A DNA stretch of 64,000 nucleotides, from positions 33,696-97,695 of the forward strand of contig VXOR01000091.1 of NCBI GenBank assembly GCA_009840005.1, read 5' to 3'. Shown piece by piece: positions 15,870 through 25,102 of the stretch. The position numbers and the translations under genes were made by a program. The DNA is from Gemmatimonadota bacterium. Its GTDB lineage: Bacteria; Latescibacterota; UBA2968; UBA8231. The notes under the pieces are model-generated. The model was given only the letters and a program-made list of their open reading frames with translations. It did not search any database and was not told the DNA's origin. Position 1 is the first letter of the stretch. The number at the start of each line of letters is the position of its first letter.

Positions 15870-17111
15870 CTACTTCCACAGCAACCGAAGGTAAAACAGC
15901 GGATTCGTCAGCATCTTGCGTGGCACAGCATCGGCCATCATGCCGCAGATCATGTCGCTGACCTCGGCATTTTTGGCAGCCTTGCGAATGACCAAATTCA
16001 TCAGGTAGGGCCAGCGGCCCAAATTGTGCAGCTTGGTGCTCAGCTTCAGCTCGCTGCCCAGCGCATCCCACAGCCGATCCTCATAGCGCCGCAAAAAACC
16101 AGCCGAATAATCCCCAGCCTCCCGCGCTTGAGCCGCAGTCTCCACGGCAAAGCGGGCCGAGTACAGGGCATTGCCAATGCCCTCGCCCGTGAACGGGTCG
16201 ATCAGGCCGGCCGCATCGCCCAAGAGCAGAAAGCCGTTGCCGTGCGCCGGTCGCCGCCGCGAGCCAACCGGCAAATTCCAGCCGACCGGGTCTTCGAGGG
16301 GGCGGGCGTCGCGAAAGCGCTCGCCAAAAGTCGTGCTCGCCACCGCGGCTGCGAGCGCCTCCTTGAGGTCAATGCCGCGCGCCTTGATGTCTCGGTGATC
16401 CATGCCGATGCCGACATTGGCGCGGTCGCCTTCTAGGGGAAAAATCCAAAAATACCCGGGCCGCACTTCGTCTATAAAGTGCAATTCGATCCGATCGCTC
16501 AGACCCGCCACGCCCTCGAAGTACTGCCGCAGGGCCACCATCCAATCGCGGCTCTCGTGGCGGTACAACCCGCTCTTGCGGGCGACGATCGAATTGAAAC
16601 CATCGCACCCCAACACCAAGGGCGCACGAAATTCCAAGCGCGTGCCATCGGCGGTACGCCCCCCCACTCCACAGATCAGCTCACCTTCTCTGAGAAGCTC
16701 GCGCACGACAAAACCCTCCAAGGTGTGAACGGCTGCGGCCCGCGCTTTGGCAAAGAGAAAATCGTCGAAAACCTCGCGACGGATGACAAAGCCTTCCATC
16801 GGCAGCACCCGACCCGTCAAGGCGTTGTGCAGTTCATAGCGACTCAGGTCGATAGACGCAGCGCTCGCGTCCGGGCTGCCGAAGACAATGCGGGCAACAG
16901 CCGCCCCAGGCAGATCGCACACCTCCTCAAACAGCCCTAGCTCGTGGAGAATGGCCACCGTCTTGCCGGAGAGGGCGTCGCCGCAAACCTTGTCGCGGGG
17001 AAAGCACTGCTTGTCCAGCAGCAGAGCTGCCAACCCGTGGCGCTGCGCATACAGCGCGGCCGTGGCACCAGCCGGGCCGCCGCCGACGATGATGAGGTCA
17101 TAGGTTTGCAC
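15870..17111 (-). CDS. Geranylgeranyl-reductase family FAD-dependent oxidoreductase
   Basis: 413 residues from GTG. N-terminal FAD-binding IIVGGGPAGATAALYA, FPRDKVCGDALSGK (the PxxKxCG substrate-side motif of the family), LVLGCDGFNSIVARKSG, and FLLLGDAAGLIDPFTGEGIG (second FAD motif, about residue 295) are all present. The family saturates isoprenoid chains (menaquinone, archaeal-type or chlorophyll side chains), and also includes related monooxygenases. The start has only a weak ribosome site. Divergent from htpG. Confidence 0.85.
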   Translation of the reverse strand: MQTYDLIIVGGGPAGATAALYAQRHGLAALLLDKQCFPRDKVCGDALSGKTVAILHELGLFEEVCDLPGAAVARIVFGSPDASAASIDLSRYELHNALTGRVLPMEGFVIRREVFDDFLFAKARAAAVHTLEGFVVRELLREGELICGVGGRTADGTRLEFRAPLVLGCDGFNSIVARKSGLYRHESRDWMVALRQYFEGVAGLSDRIELHFIDEVRPGYFWIFPLEGDRANVGIGMDHRDIKARGIDLKEALAAAVASTTFGERFRDARPLEDPVGWNLPVGSRRRPAHGNGFLLLGDAAGLIDPFTGEGIGNALYSARFAVETAAQAREAGDYSAGFLRRYEDRLWDALGSELKLSTKLHNLGRWPYLMNLVIRKAAKNAEVSDMICGMMADAVPRKMLTNPLFYLRLLWK

Positions 17112-17231
17112 GTGGCCAGAAAATAGCTCGTCCAGCCCTCGCTACAAGGGCGCGGCCCGAATTTGCTTTGTAGGTGATCTTCCTTACATTTTCGGTTTCG
17201 TCAACGCAAGCACCAAAGGAGCTATAACGCG

Positions 17232-19157
17232 ATGTCCGAAGACGTCCAAACTGAAGATCCACAGGTCGAAAAACGGGCTTTTCAAACCGAGGTCCAACAG
17301 CTACTCCACCTGTTGGTTTACTCGCTGTACACGCAAAAAGAAATTTTCTTGCGCGAGCTGATTTCCAATGCCTCGGACGCCCTAGACAAAATCCACCACC
17401 GCTCGCTGACCGACCGCAATATCCTCGACCCAGACGCCGAATTAGACATTGAGATCGAGGTGTCGAGCAGCAACAAGACCCTGACGATCCGCGACCGCGG
17501 AATCGGCATGACCCGCGACGAGGTCAGTGAAAATATCGGCACCATTGCCCGCTCCGGCTCAGCCGAGTTTGCCGCCAAGCTAGCCGATGCCGACGACGAG
17601 CAAGAAAAGCTCAAGCTGATCGGCCAGTTCGGAGTGGGCTTCTACTCGGTCTTCATGGTCGCCGACCGAGTAGTAATCACCACGCGCGCGGCCGACCCAG
17701 AAGCCGACGGGGTGCTGTGGGAATCCACCGGCGATGGAGCCTATACCCTATCCCACGCCGACAAAGCCGCCCGCGGCACCGAGATCAAGCTCTACATCCG
17801 CTCGGACTGCGAGGAATTTCTCGACGCCCACCGGCTAGAAGCCATCATCCGCAAGCACTCGGATTTTGTTGCCTATCCCATCAAGGTCGCTGGCAAACAA
17901 GTCAACGACACGGCCGCGCTGTGGACCCGGCCGCGCAACGAAATCACCCCCGAGCAGTACAGCGAATTTTACACGCACCTAACCGGCGACCCCGAAGAGC
18001 CGCTCGCACGCGAGCACATCGTCGTGGATGTGCCGATCCAGTTCTACGCCGTGATCTACATCCCTAAGCGCACACCGATCCAATGGCTGCACACAGAGCC
18101 GACGATCTCGCTCAACCTGCACGTCGCGCGGGTCTTTATCCAAGACGACTGCAAGGAGCTTTTGCCGCTGTGGCTGCGCTTTGTGCGCGGAGTGGTTGAC
18201 TGCGACGACTTGCCACTCAACGTCTCGCGCGAAACCCTCCAGCAAAACCCCATCATCGGCAAAATCCGCGCCACCTTGGTGCGGCGCATCATCGGCATGT
18301 TAGAGAGCATGGCAAAGAAGGACGAAGAGCAGTACATGACCTTTTGGCACGCCTGCGGCACCATCCTCAAGGAGGGCGTGGCCACCGATGCCGCGCACCA
18401 AGCCCAACTCGCCAAGCTCTTGCGCTACCGCTCCTCGCTGACCGACGACGACACGCCTTACATCTCGCTGCAGACCTACGTCGATCGGATGCAGAGCGAG
18501 CAGGACAAAATCTACTACCTCGCCGGCGAGAGCAAAGAAGCCATCGCCCAAAGCCCCCTCTTGGAAACCTTCCGCAAGCGCGGCCTAGAGGTGCTCTACT
18601 TCGACGAGCCGGTCGATGAATGGGTCGTCCAAGGGCTGCAAAAGTTCGCCGACAAGGAATTCGTCGGCGTGGATGCGGCCGAACTGGATTTGGACGAGGA
18701 CGCAGTTGAGTTGGAGGGCGTCGATGAGCAGAAGGCCGAGACCATCGAACTGATCTCCTTTCTCAAGCAAAAGCTCGCCGGCCGAGTCGAAGACGTGGTC
18801 GAGTCCAAGCGGCTGACCGACAGCCCTTGCCTACTGGTCGCCAGCCAGGGCGGCTTGAGCCGCAACATGGAGCGGCTGATGCAAATGACCGGCCAAGAGT
18901 TCAAGGGCTCGCTGCGCACGCTAGAAATCAATCGCCAACACCCCATCATCCGCAACATGGCCGCGGTACTCAAGCGCGACCGCGACTCCGAGCAATTGGA
19001 AAGCTGGGCGCATTTTCTGGTTGATTTCGTATTGCTGGGCGAGGGCACGGTCGAGGATCCACAGCGGCTGAGCCAGAGCTTGCAGTCCATCATGGGCGCG
19101 GCCACAGAGCACGCGACCGAGGCTTCGACGACTCGACTGAGCTCGCCGAAGTCCTGA
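17232..19157 (+). CDS. htpG: HSP90 chaperone HtpG
   Basis: 641 residues, ATG with AAGGAG upstream. ATP-dependent cytosolic chaperone. GHKL motifs are visible: FLRELISNASDALDKI (residue about 39), DRGIGMTRDEV, GTIARSGSAEFA and GQFGVGFYSVFMVAD; the middle domain carries the conserved Arg in NVSRETLQQNP. Length matches the family. The last 12 codons (STTRLSSPKS) come from a dispersed-type palindromic sequence that continues past the stop, so the C-terminal tail may be repeat-derived. No CIRCE or other heat-shock operator seen upstream. Confidence 0.95.
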   Translation: MSEDVQTEDPQVEKRAFQTEVQQLLHLLVYSLYTQKEIFLRELISNASDALDKIHHRSLTDRNILDPDAELDIEIEVSSSNKTLTIRDRGIGMTRDEVSENIGTIARSGSAEFAAKLADADDEQEKLKLIGQFGVGFYSVFMVADRVVITTRAADPEADGVLWESTGDGAYTLSHADKAARGTEIKLYIRSDCEEFLDAHRLEAIIRKHSDFVAYPIKVAGKQVNDTAALWTRPRNEITPEQYSEFYTHLTGDPEEPLAREHIVVDVPIQFYAVIYIPKRTPIQWLHTEPTISLNLHVARVFIQDDCKELLPLWLRFVRGVVDCDDLPLNVSRETLQQNPIIGKIRATLVRRIIGMLESMAKKDEEQYMTFWHACGTILKEGVATDAAHQAQLAKLLRYRSSLTDDDTPYISLQTYVDRMQSEQDKIYYLAGESKEAIAQSPLLETFRKRGLEVLYFDEPVDEWVVQGLQKFADKEFVGVDAAELDLDEDAVELEGVDEQKAETIELISFLKQKLAGRVEDVVESKRLTDSPCLLVASQGGLSRNMERLMQMTGQEFKGSLRTLEINRQHPIIRNMAAVLKRDRDSEQLESWAHFLVDFVLLGEGTVEDPQRLSQSLQSIMGAATEHATEASTTRLSSPKS

Positions 19158-19175
19158 GCTCAGCCGAAGGAGAGT
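19125..19175. repeat. Palindromic repeat overlapping the htpG 3' end
   Basis: CTTCGACGACTCGACTGAGC is followed by CTCGCCGAAG and CTGAGCTCAGCCGAAGG, an inverted-repeat-rich stretch that codes for the final residues of HtpG and continues into the gap before proA. Could fold as an mRNA hairpin. Confidence 0.5.
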
Positions 19176-19180
19176 TAGAC

Positions 19181-20494
19181 ATGTCCGATCAAGTACGCCA
19201 ACAAGCCCTAGCGGCCCGCGCAGCATCGCGCGTGCTCGCCGCAACTTCCGCAGAGGTGCGCAACCAAGCCCTCGAAGCCATTGCCGCGGCCCTCGAAGCA
19301 AATCGCGAGCGCATCTTGGCAGCCAACGCCGAAGACCTAAAAGCCGGCGAGCAAGATGGGCTGGCCTCGCCCTTGCTCAAGCGGCTCGACCTGAGCGGGC
19401 ACAAATTCGCCAGCACAGTGGAGATGGTGCGCGACGTCTGCGCCCAGCCCGATCCCCTCGGCCAGACCCAGAGCGCGACCGAGCTAGACGACCGGCTCCA
19501 CCTCTATCGCGTGACCGTGCCCATCGGCGTGATCGGCGTGATCTTTGAATCCCGGCCCGACGCCTTGGTGCAGATCGCCTCCCTGTGCCTCAAGTCCGGC
19601 AATGCTGCCCTGCTCAAGGGAGGACGCGAGGCCACCGTAACGAATCAAACCCTCGCCGAGATGATGTGCCAAGCCACGCAAGGCATCCTGCCAGAGGGGT
19701 GGATGACGCTCCTGCCCGGCCGCGAGGAAGTCCGCGCCCTCCTCGGCGAAGAAGACCTCATCGACCTCATCATCCCGCGCGGCAGCAACGAGTTTGTGCA
19801 ATACATCATGCACAACACCAAGATTCCGGTCATGGGCCACGCCGACGGGGTCTGCCACGTGTACGTCGATGCCAGCGCAGATCTCGACAAGGCCGTGCAG
19901 ATCGCCGTCGATGCCAAGACCCAGTACGTGGCCGTGTGCAACGCAGCCGAAACCCTGCTCGTCCACAGTGGCATTGCCGCGGCCTTTTTGCAGCGTGCCG
20001 TGCCGGCACTGCTCGACAGGAACGTGGAACTGCGCGGCGACGAGCGCGCCCTCGCCCTTGCCAACGCCAACGGGCAAGTTAAACCAGCCACTGAATCCGA
20101 CTGGTCCACCGAATACTTGGACTTGATGCTGGCGGTAAAAGTCGTCGATAGCACGGCCGAGGCCATCGAGCACATCAACGCATACGGCAGCCATCACACC
20201 GACGCGATCGTGACCCAAGATTCGGAGGCTGCGCACACCTTTTTGCGCGAGGTGGATTCAGCCTCAGTGATTCACAATGCTTCGACGCGCTTTGCCGATG
20301 GCTTCAAATACGGGCTGGGAGCCGAGGTCGGCATCAGCACCAACCGTCTGCACAGTCGCGGCCCGGTGGGGTTAGAGGGCCTCGTCATCTACAAGTACAT
20401 TCTCCAAGGAGACGGCCACATCGTCGATATGTACGACGGCCAGCAGCAGCGCCCCTTCACCCATCGCCCCCTCGACCACCCCTGGGAGGCCTAA
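19181..20494 (+). CDS. proA: Glutamate-5-semialdehyde dehydrogenase (gamma-glutamyl phosphate reductase)
   Basis: 437 residues, ATG with GAAGGAGAG upstream. Second step of proline synthesis: NADPH reduction of gamma-glutamyl phosphate. Family signatures: [45 protein letters not shown], and the catalytic-Cys region [12 protein letters not shown] (usually PxACNAxETLLVH). C-terminal [11 protein letters not shown] is also typical. The proB partner is not in the window. Followed by the ferredoxin gene after 1 base. Confidence 0.95.
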   Translation: MSDQVRQQALAARAASRVLAATSAEVRNQALEAIAAALEANRERILAANAEDLKAGEQDGLASPLLKRLDLSGHKFASTVEMVRDVCAQPDPLGQTQSATELDDRLHLYRVTVPIGVIGVIFESRPDALVQIASLCLKSGNAALLKGGREATVTNQTLAEMMCQATQGILPEGWMTLLPGREEVRALLGEEDLIDLIIPRGSNEFVQYIMHNTKIPVMGHADGVCHVYVDASADLDKAVQIAVDAKTQYVAVCNAAETLLVHSGIAAAFLQRAVPALLDRNVELRGDERALALANANGQVKPATESDWSTEYLDLMLAVKVVDSTAEAIEHINAYGSHHTDAIVTQDSEAAHTFLREVDSASVIHNASTRFADGFKYGLGAEVGISTNRLHSRGPVGLEGLVIYKYILQGDGHIVDMYDGQQQRPFTHRPLDHPWEA

Positions 20495-20495
20495 T

Positions 20496-20852
20496 ATGAG
20501 CGAGCACATCACAGATCCGACCTACACTCCGGTGGAGCGCCACATCTTTCTCTGCGCCACGCCCACCAAGCCCAAGTGCCACAGCGACGGCACCGGGGCC
20601 GACTGCTGGGAGTACCTGAAAAAGCGGTTGTCCGAATTGGGCTACGGCCATCCGGGCAAGGGCGGCATCCACCGCACCAAGGCCGACTGCCTGCGCGTTT
20701 GCGAGTCCGGGCCAACCGTCGTAGTGTATCCCGAGGGCGTCTGGTACCACTCCATAACCGTCGAAAAACTAGAGCGCATCATCCAAGAGCACTTGCTCGG
20801 CGGGCAGGTCGTAGAAGAGTTGGTCAATAAGGAACCGTTCCGCAGCCTGTAG
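20496..20852 (+). CDS. Thioredoxin-like [2Fe-2S] ferredoxin
   Basis: 118 residues. [19 protein letters not shown] followed by [20 protein letters not shown] is the signature of stand-alone thioredoxin-fold [2Fe-2S] ferredoxins; likely cluster ligands are C20, C28, C65 and C69, with C37 an extra cysteine. These proteins shuttle single electrons in the cytosol. It begins one base after proA and precedes the adenylate-kinase-like gene by 21 bases, on the same strand. Confidence 0.85.
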   Translation: MSEHITDPTYTPVERHIFLCATPTKPKCHSDGTGADCWEYLKKRLSELGYGHPGKGGIHRTKADCLRVCESGPTVVVYPEGVWYHSITVEKLERIIQEHLLGGQVVEELVNKEPFRSL

Positions 20853-20873
20853 CCAAACTGGCCACAAAAGCGC

Positions 20874-22058
20874 ATGGCGAGCAAATCCAAATCCAAACAC
20901 ATCGACCTCGAGATCAAAGACGCCAGCCTGATTTTCGCCCGCGTCTGGAGCGACCTAGAGCAAGAATTCGGTCGCGCCAAGCTCTGCTTTCCCGGAGAAA
21001 TCATCTGGCTCGGCGGTGCGCCCGGCGCGGGCAAGGGCACCAATACCCCCTTCATCCTCGAAGCGCGGGGCATTACGGCAGCGGCCATCGTGATCAGCGA
21101 CTTGCTCGACAGCCCCCGCGCCCAACAGATCAAGGACGCCGGTGGCTTAGTCGGCGACGAGGAGGTCACCTACCTGCTCTTGCACAAGCTGCTCGACCCA
21201 ATATACCAGCGCGGCGTGATCGTCGATGGTTTCCCACGCACCCAGGTGCAGGTCGAGTGCCTCAAGCTGTTCTACGACAAGATGACCGAATTGCGCGAGG
21301 AATTCCGCAATCACGATTTCCCGCGCCCCCTCTTCCGCACCGTGTTGCTCTTCGTCGATGAAGAGGTCAGCGTCGAGCGCCAGCTCCACCGCGGCCGGGA
21401 GGCCCAAGAGCACAACCGCAAGGCCACGGAGTTAGGCGTCGGCCAGTTCGCCGAGATCCGCGCCACTGACCTCGACCCAGAAGCTGCGCGCAAGCGCTAC
21501 CAAGTTTTCAAGGAGACGACCTTTGAGGCGTTGCGCTCGCTACGCGCCATTTTCCACTTTCGCTTCATCGACGCCAGCCAGTCGCTTGCCAAGGTGCAAC
21601 AGGAGATTGAGGAGGAGTTTTCCTACCAGAGTTCGCTGGAGCTTTCGCACAATACCTTTGACCGCGTCCGCACCATCACACCGGCCAGCCGCCTCGTGCT
21701 CTACGCCCGCCAAGATCTAGTCAAGCGGCTGGAGATCTACAACGAGGATCATCCCGGGCTGTTCCAGCATGTCATCGACAAAGTCAACTCCAAGTTCATG
21801 CCCATTGTCACCCGCTATGCCATTACCGGCATGACGCTCGTCAACTCCGAGGATGTGCTCTTTGACAATCCTCTGGCCTTGGCCATGCTGATCGACATCT
21901 TTTCCGAGCGCGGCTATCAGGCCCTCGTCGATGTCAACCACATCGAGGTCCCCCACCGCATTGACCCCGACACGCACAAAATCACCTGCCGACAAAAGCG
22001 CGTCTATCGCTTCCAGATTCGCTTTGCAGCCTCGGCCATCCGGCACGGAACCCACTAG
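20874..22058 (+). CDS. Adenylate-kinase-like NMP kinase with an extra C-terminal domain
   Basis: 394 residues, about twice the size of adenylate kinase (~215). P-loop GGAPGAGKGTNTPFIL at about residue 45, and VIVDGFPRTQVQVE with the conserved DGFPR Arg near residue 118, identify the kinase family. From residue about 250 a separate domain of about 140 residues (RLVLYARQDLVKRLEIYNED, later DVNHIEVPHRIDP) has no family I recognise. An N-terminal 40-residue extension precedes the P-loop. A canonical adk is not excluded elsewhere, so this may be a specialised kinase. Tail-to-tail with Gfo/Idh/MocA (4-base overlap). Confidence 0.75.
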   Translation: MASKSKSKHIDLEIKDASLIFARVWSDLEQEFGRAKLCFPGEIIWLGGAPGAGKGTNTPFILEARGITAAAIVISDLLDSPRAQQIKDAGGLVGDEEVTYLLLHKLLDPIYQRGVIVDGFPRTQVQVECLKLFYDKMTELREEFRNHDFPRPLFRTVLLFVDEEVSVERQLHRGREAQEHNRKATELGVGQFAEIRATDLDPEAARKRYQVFKETTFEALRSLRAIFHFRFIDASQSLAKVQQEIEEEFSYQSSLELSHNTFDRVRTITPASRLVLYARQDLVKRLEIYNEDHPGLFQHVIDKVNSKFMPIVTRYAITGMTLVNSEDVLFDNPLALAMLIDIFSERGYQALVDVNHIEVPHRIDPDTHKITCRQKRVYRFQIRFAASAIRHGTH

Positions 22059-23077
22059 CCCAGCCCGATCTGCCCCTCTTTTAGCATGGTAATCAGGGCC
22101 GAATCCTCCACGTCAAGAGGGAGCACCACCCGGCCGCGGCGGCGGCTCGACTCATAAGTAGCAAAAATCAACTCGGTCGCTTGCAGGGCCTTGCGCGCCG
22201 ACAAGCGCGGCTCCGCACCACTTGCGATACAGTCGATCAAGTCGAGCACCGACAGCACGGTGTCGTCACCCGGCGGCACGATATCGGCGATTTCTTCATC
22301 CGCGAAGTCCTGCCACGCCGCACCCGCACGCAAAAGCCGCAGCGGTGCCCGCTCTGCGCCACCGACTTCAATGATGCCCTCGCTGCCGATGAGCCGGTTG
22401 CGCGGACCTTGCACATGCGCAGCCCCCGTGCCGAGCAAGCCCTCAACGCCGTTTTGCCAGCGGATCCACGACAGCCCGCTGGTGTCTAAAGGCACGCCAA
22501 ACACCGAGCTCTCGGATTCAACGGCGATCTGGCCCATGACCCATTCGGCGGCCACTTCGTCGTTATAAAAGAAGAACATGTCAAACCAATGCGTGCCCCA
22601 GTCAAACAGGTTGGAGCACGCGCCTTCGAGCCGCTGAAGCGCGCCTATAGCTCCTGCGTCGAGCAACTGCTTGGCCTTGACAAACACAGCGCCAAAGCGG
22701 CGTTGATGGCAGAAGGTGAGGAGCACGCCGCGGTCGGCGCAGGCCCGCGCCAGCGCCTTGGCATCCCCCCACGTGCTGGCCATGGGCTTTTCGCAGTGGA
22801 TAGCTTTGACACCGGCCGCGGCCGCGGCTTCGACCATTTCTCGGTGCAGGCCGGTCCACGTGCAGATGCTCACTACATCGAGGACTTCGCTTTCTAACAT
22901 GGCGCGGTAATCTTCGTAATGAGACACCACAGCAAAGTCCTCGGCAAAGGACGCGCGGGCCGCTTCGACCGGATCGGCACAGGCTGCGATTGCGACTTGG
23001 GCAGAGGCTTGGTAGCCCTCGGCGTGGCGGCGACCGCGATTCCCGCAGCCGATCACACCGACTTTGTACTGAGTCAT
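22055..23077 (-). CDS. Gfo/Idh/MocA family oxidoreductase
   Basis: 340 residues, ATG with GGGAG upstream. Rossmann start VGVIGCGNRGRRHAEGY and the active-site signature IHCEKPMASTWGDAKA near residue 95 (EKP). NAD(P)-dependent sugar/inositol-type dehydrogenase; substrate not readable. Mid-protein FDWGTHWFDMFFF corresponds to the conserved DxGxH(x)D helix. It stands alone on its strand, divergent from the PhyH gene across the hairpin repeat region. Confidence 0.85.
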   Translation of the reverse strand: MTQYKVGVIGCGNRGRRHAEGYQASAQVAIAACADPVEAARASFAEDFAVVSHYEDYRAMLESEVLDVVSICTWTGLHREMVEAAAAAGVKAIHCEKPMASTWGDAKALARACADRGVLLTFCHQRRFGAVFVKAKQLLDAGAIGALQRLEGACSNLFDWGTHWFDMFFFYNDEVAAEWVMGQIAVESESSVFGVPLDTSGLSWIRWQNGVEGLLGTGAAHVQGPRNRLIGSEGIIEVGGAERAPLRLLRAGAAWQDFADEEIADIVPPGDDTVLSVLDLIDCIASGAEPRLSARKALQATELIFATYESSRRRGRVVLPLDVEDSALITMLKEGQIGLG

Positions 23078-23144
23078 TTTGTGCTCCCTATGAGTTTGCG
23101 TAAAATTTGCGCGTTGTAACTGACGTTACGCACGGGCTACTTCA

Positions 23145-23242
23145 GTATGAGATGCTTCGCTTCGCTCAGCATGACAGGTGCTAACGCGCTACTTCTCAAT
23201 GTCATGCTGAGCGGAGCGCAGCGGAATCGAAGCATCTCATAC
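23145..23242. repeat. Dispersed hairpin repeat (copy 2)
   Basis: GTATGAGATGCTTCG at 23145-23159 is the exact reverse complement of 23228-23242, and the arms extend through CTCAGCATGACA / TGTCATGCTGAG, giving a long hairpin with a ~23-base loop. The motif TGACGTTACGCA lies 13 bases before (23121-23132), as at the 42.3 kb copy. Intergenic, between Gfo/Idh/MocA and PhyH genes. Confidence 0.75.
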
Positions 23243-23315
23243 CCGGACCTGTGCGCAACATCAGTTTGTAAAATAGAGCTTCCATCGCCTCGCCAAAACT
23301 CAACAGGAGAACGCC

Positions 23316-24143
23316 ATGCCCATCACCGACGCCCTCCCCGACATGGAGCGCGAACTCAAATTTTTCAGCGCGCCCAACGACAACCCGCAAAAACTCACCC
23401 ACGCCCAGATCCGCCAGTTCAACGAACAGGGCTACATCTGCCCCTTGGACGTGTTCACGCCCGAGGAAGCCGCGGCCAATCGCCGCTATTTCGACGCGCT
23501 CATGGCCGAGGCCAAGACCAACGGACACAACAGCTATTCAATCAACGGCTGGCATCGCCACTGCCGAGGCATCTACGACTTGTTGCACGAGCCGCGCATT
23601 CTCGATTACGTCGAAGACCTCCTCGGCCCCAACCTCGTCAGTGTTATGACCCACTACTTTTGCAAGGAGCCGGGCGACCAAAAACAAGTCGTTTGGCACC
23701 AAGACGCCTCGTACTGGCCGCTGACCCCGAGCAAGGTGGTGACCGCGTGGCTGGCCATCGACGATGTGGATGAGGAAAACGGGCCGATGACCGTCGTCCC
23801 CGGCTCGCATTTGCACGGCCAGATTCCCTTTGAACGCAGCACCGCCGATGAGCAAAACGTCTTGGGACAGAGCGTGCACGATCCGCTCCAATGGGGCGGC
23901 GAGCCAGTGGCCTTTACCATGCGCGCTGGCCAGATGTCCCTGCACACCGACCTGCTGTTGCACGGCTCGGCCCCCAACCGCTCCACGCGCCGCCGCTGTG
24001 GCCTGACGCTGCGCTACATGCCACCCGAGGTACGCACCCGCGAGGAGAAGCGCACCCACGGCTATATCTGCCGCGGTACCGACCCGAGCGGCTACTGGAT
24101 CAACCACCCCGTGCCGACCGGCGACGAGATGCCGCCGAGGTAA
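23316..24143 (+). CDS. Phytanoyl-CoA dioxygenase (PhyH) family protein
   Basis: 275 residues, ATG with AGGAGAACGCC upstream. Fe(II)/2-oxoglutarate oxygenase: iron triad HQD at residues 128-130 and the distal His in LLLHGSAPNRS (about 216) with the 2OG-binding Arg shortly after. GPMTVVPGSHLHGQ is the typical beta-strand between them. Substrate unknown. It precedes the RNA methyltransferase by a few bases and is likely co-transcribed, although the functions are unrelated. Confidence 0.85.
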   Translation: MPITDALPDMERELKFFSAPNDNPQKLTHAQIRQFNEQGYICPLDVFTPEEAAANRRYFDALMAEAKTNGHNSYSINGWHRHCRGIYDLLHEPRILDYVEDLLGPNLVSVMTHYFCKEPGDQKQVVWHQDASYWPLTPSKVVTAWLAIDDVDEENGPMTVVPGSHLHGQIPFERSTADEQNVLGQSVHDPLQWGGEPVAFTMRAGQMSLHTDLLLHGSAPNRSTRRRCGLTLRYMPPEVRTREEKRTHGYICRGTDPSGYWINHPVPTGDEMPPR

Positions 24144-24148
24144 CTTCC

Positions 24149-25096
24149 ATGCCCCTGCCGGAAGCCTTTCGCGCCCGCTTACAGGCCATCCTCCCAGCCG
24201 AGCACTTTGCCGCCTGCTGGCAGAATTTGGCCGCCGAGCAGCCCACGGCCTTCCGCGCCAACGCGCTCAAGGGCACGCCTGACGCGCTCGTGGCCGAGCT
24301 AACGGCGGAGGGCTTTGCCCTGACGCCACTCGCCTGGAAAACCGACGCCTTTGTCGTCCCGGCTGCCCAGCGCCGCGCCCTCACCGAATGCGCGGCTTAC
24401 CGCGAAGATCGGCTCTACATCCAAAACCCCTCCAGCATGGTGCCGCCGATCCTCCTGGCACCGCAAAGCGAGGAGTGCATTCTCGACCTCGGGGCCGCCC
24501 CAGGCAGCAAGACCTTGCAACTCGCCGAAATGATGGGCAATCAAGGGCGCATCTGGGCTGTGGAGTCCGTGCGCGGCCGCTTCTTTCGCCTGCGGGACAA
24601 CCTAGCGCGGCACGGAGCTGAAAACGTGCAAACCCATCTCGCCGACGGCACCCGCTTCTGGCGTCGGCACTTAGAGCGCTTCGACCGCGTGCTGCTCGAC
24701 GCGCCGTGCTCGTCCGAAGGGCGATTCCGCGCCGATGCACCCAAAACCTATGCCTATTGGAGCGAGAAGAAGATCGCCGAGGCCAGCCGCAAACAACGCC
24801 GGCTCTGCTACTCAGCCGTACAATGTCTCAAGCCGGGCGGGGTGTTGGTCTATTCGACCTGCACCTTCGCGCCCGAAGAAAACGAAGCCATCATCAACCG
24901 AGTGCTACGGCAGTTCGCCGGTGCCCTAACCGTCGAAGACATCGCGCTACCTTTTGACAATGTGGCGTCGGGCTTGAGCCAGTGGCGGGAAAAGGCGTTT
25001 GACGATCAGGTACAACGGGCTAAGCGGATTTTGCCGCTAGAGGGGATGGAAGGGTTTTTCGTGTGCCGATTGCGGAAGACGGCGAGTACGAGGTAG
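24149..25096 (+). CDS. RsmB/NOP2-family RNA m5C methyltransferase
   Basis: 315 residues from ATG at 24149; the frame is open to 23891 but that part overlaps PhyH. SAM motif ILDLGAAPGSKTLQLAEMMG, the catalytic LLDAPCSSEGRFR with TCTFAPEENE (the second cysteine for m5C), and an N-terminal substrate-recognition part identify the NOL1/NOP2/Sun family. The C-terminus lacks the long RsmF extension, so specificity for rRNA or tRNA cannot be decided. Its stop is 7 bases from the end of the converging helicase gene. Confidence 0.85.
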   Translation: MPLPEAFRARLQAILPAEHFAACWQNLAAEQPTAFRANALKGTPDALVAELTAEGFALTPLAWKTDAFVVPAAQRRALTECAAYREDRLYIQNPSSMVPPILLAPQSEECILDLGAAPGSKTLQLAEMMGNQGRIWAVESVRGRFFRLRDNLARHGAENVQTHLADGTRFWRRHLERFDRVLLDAPCSSEGRFRADAPKTYAYWSEKKIAEASRKQRRLCYSAVQCLKPGGVLVYSTCTFAPEENEAIINRVLRQFAGALTVEDIALPFDNVASGLSQWREKAFDDQVQRAKRILPLEGMEGFFVCRLRKTASTR

Positions 25097-25102
25097 GGAT
25101 AG

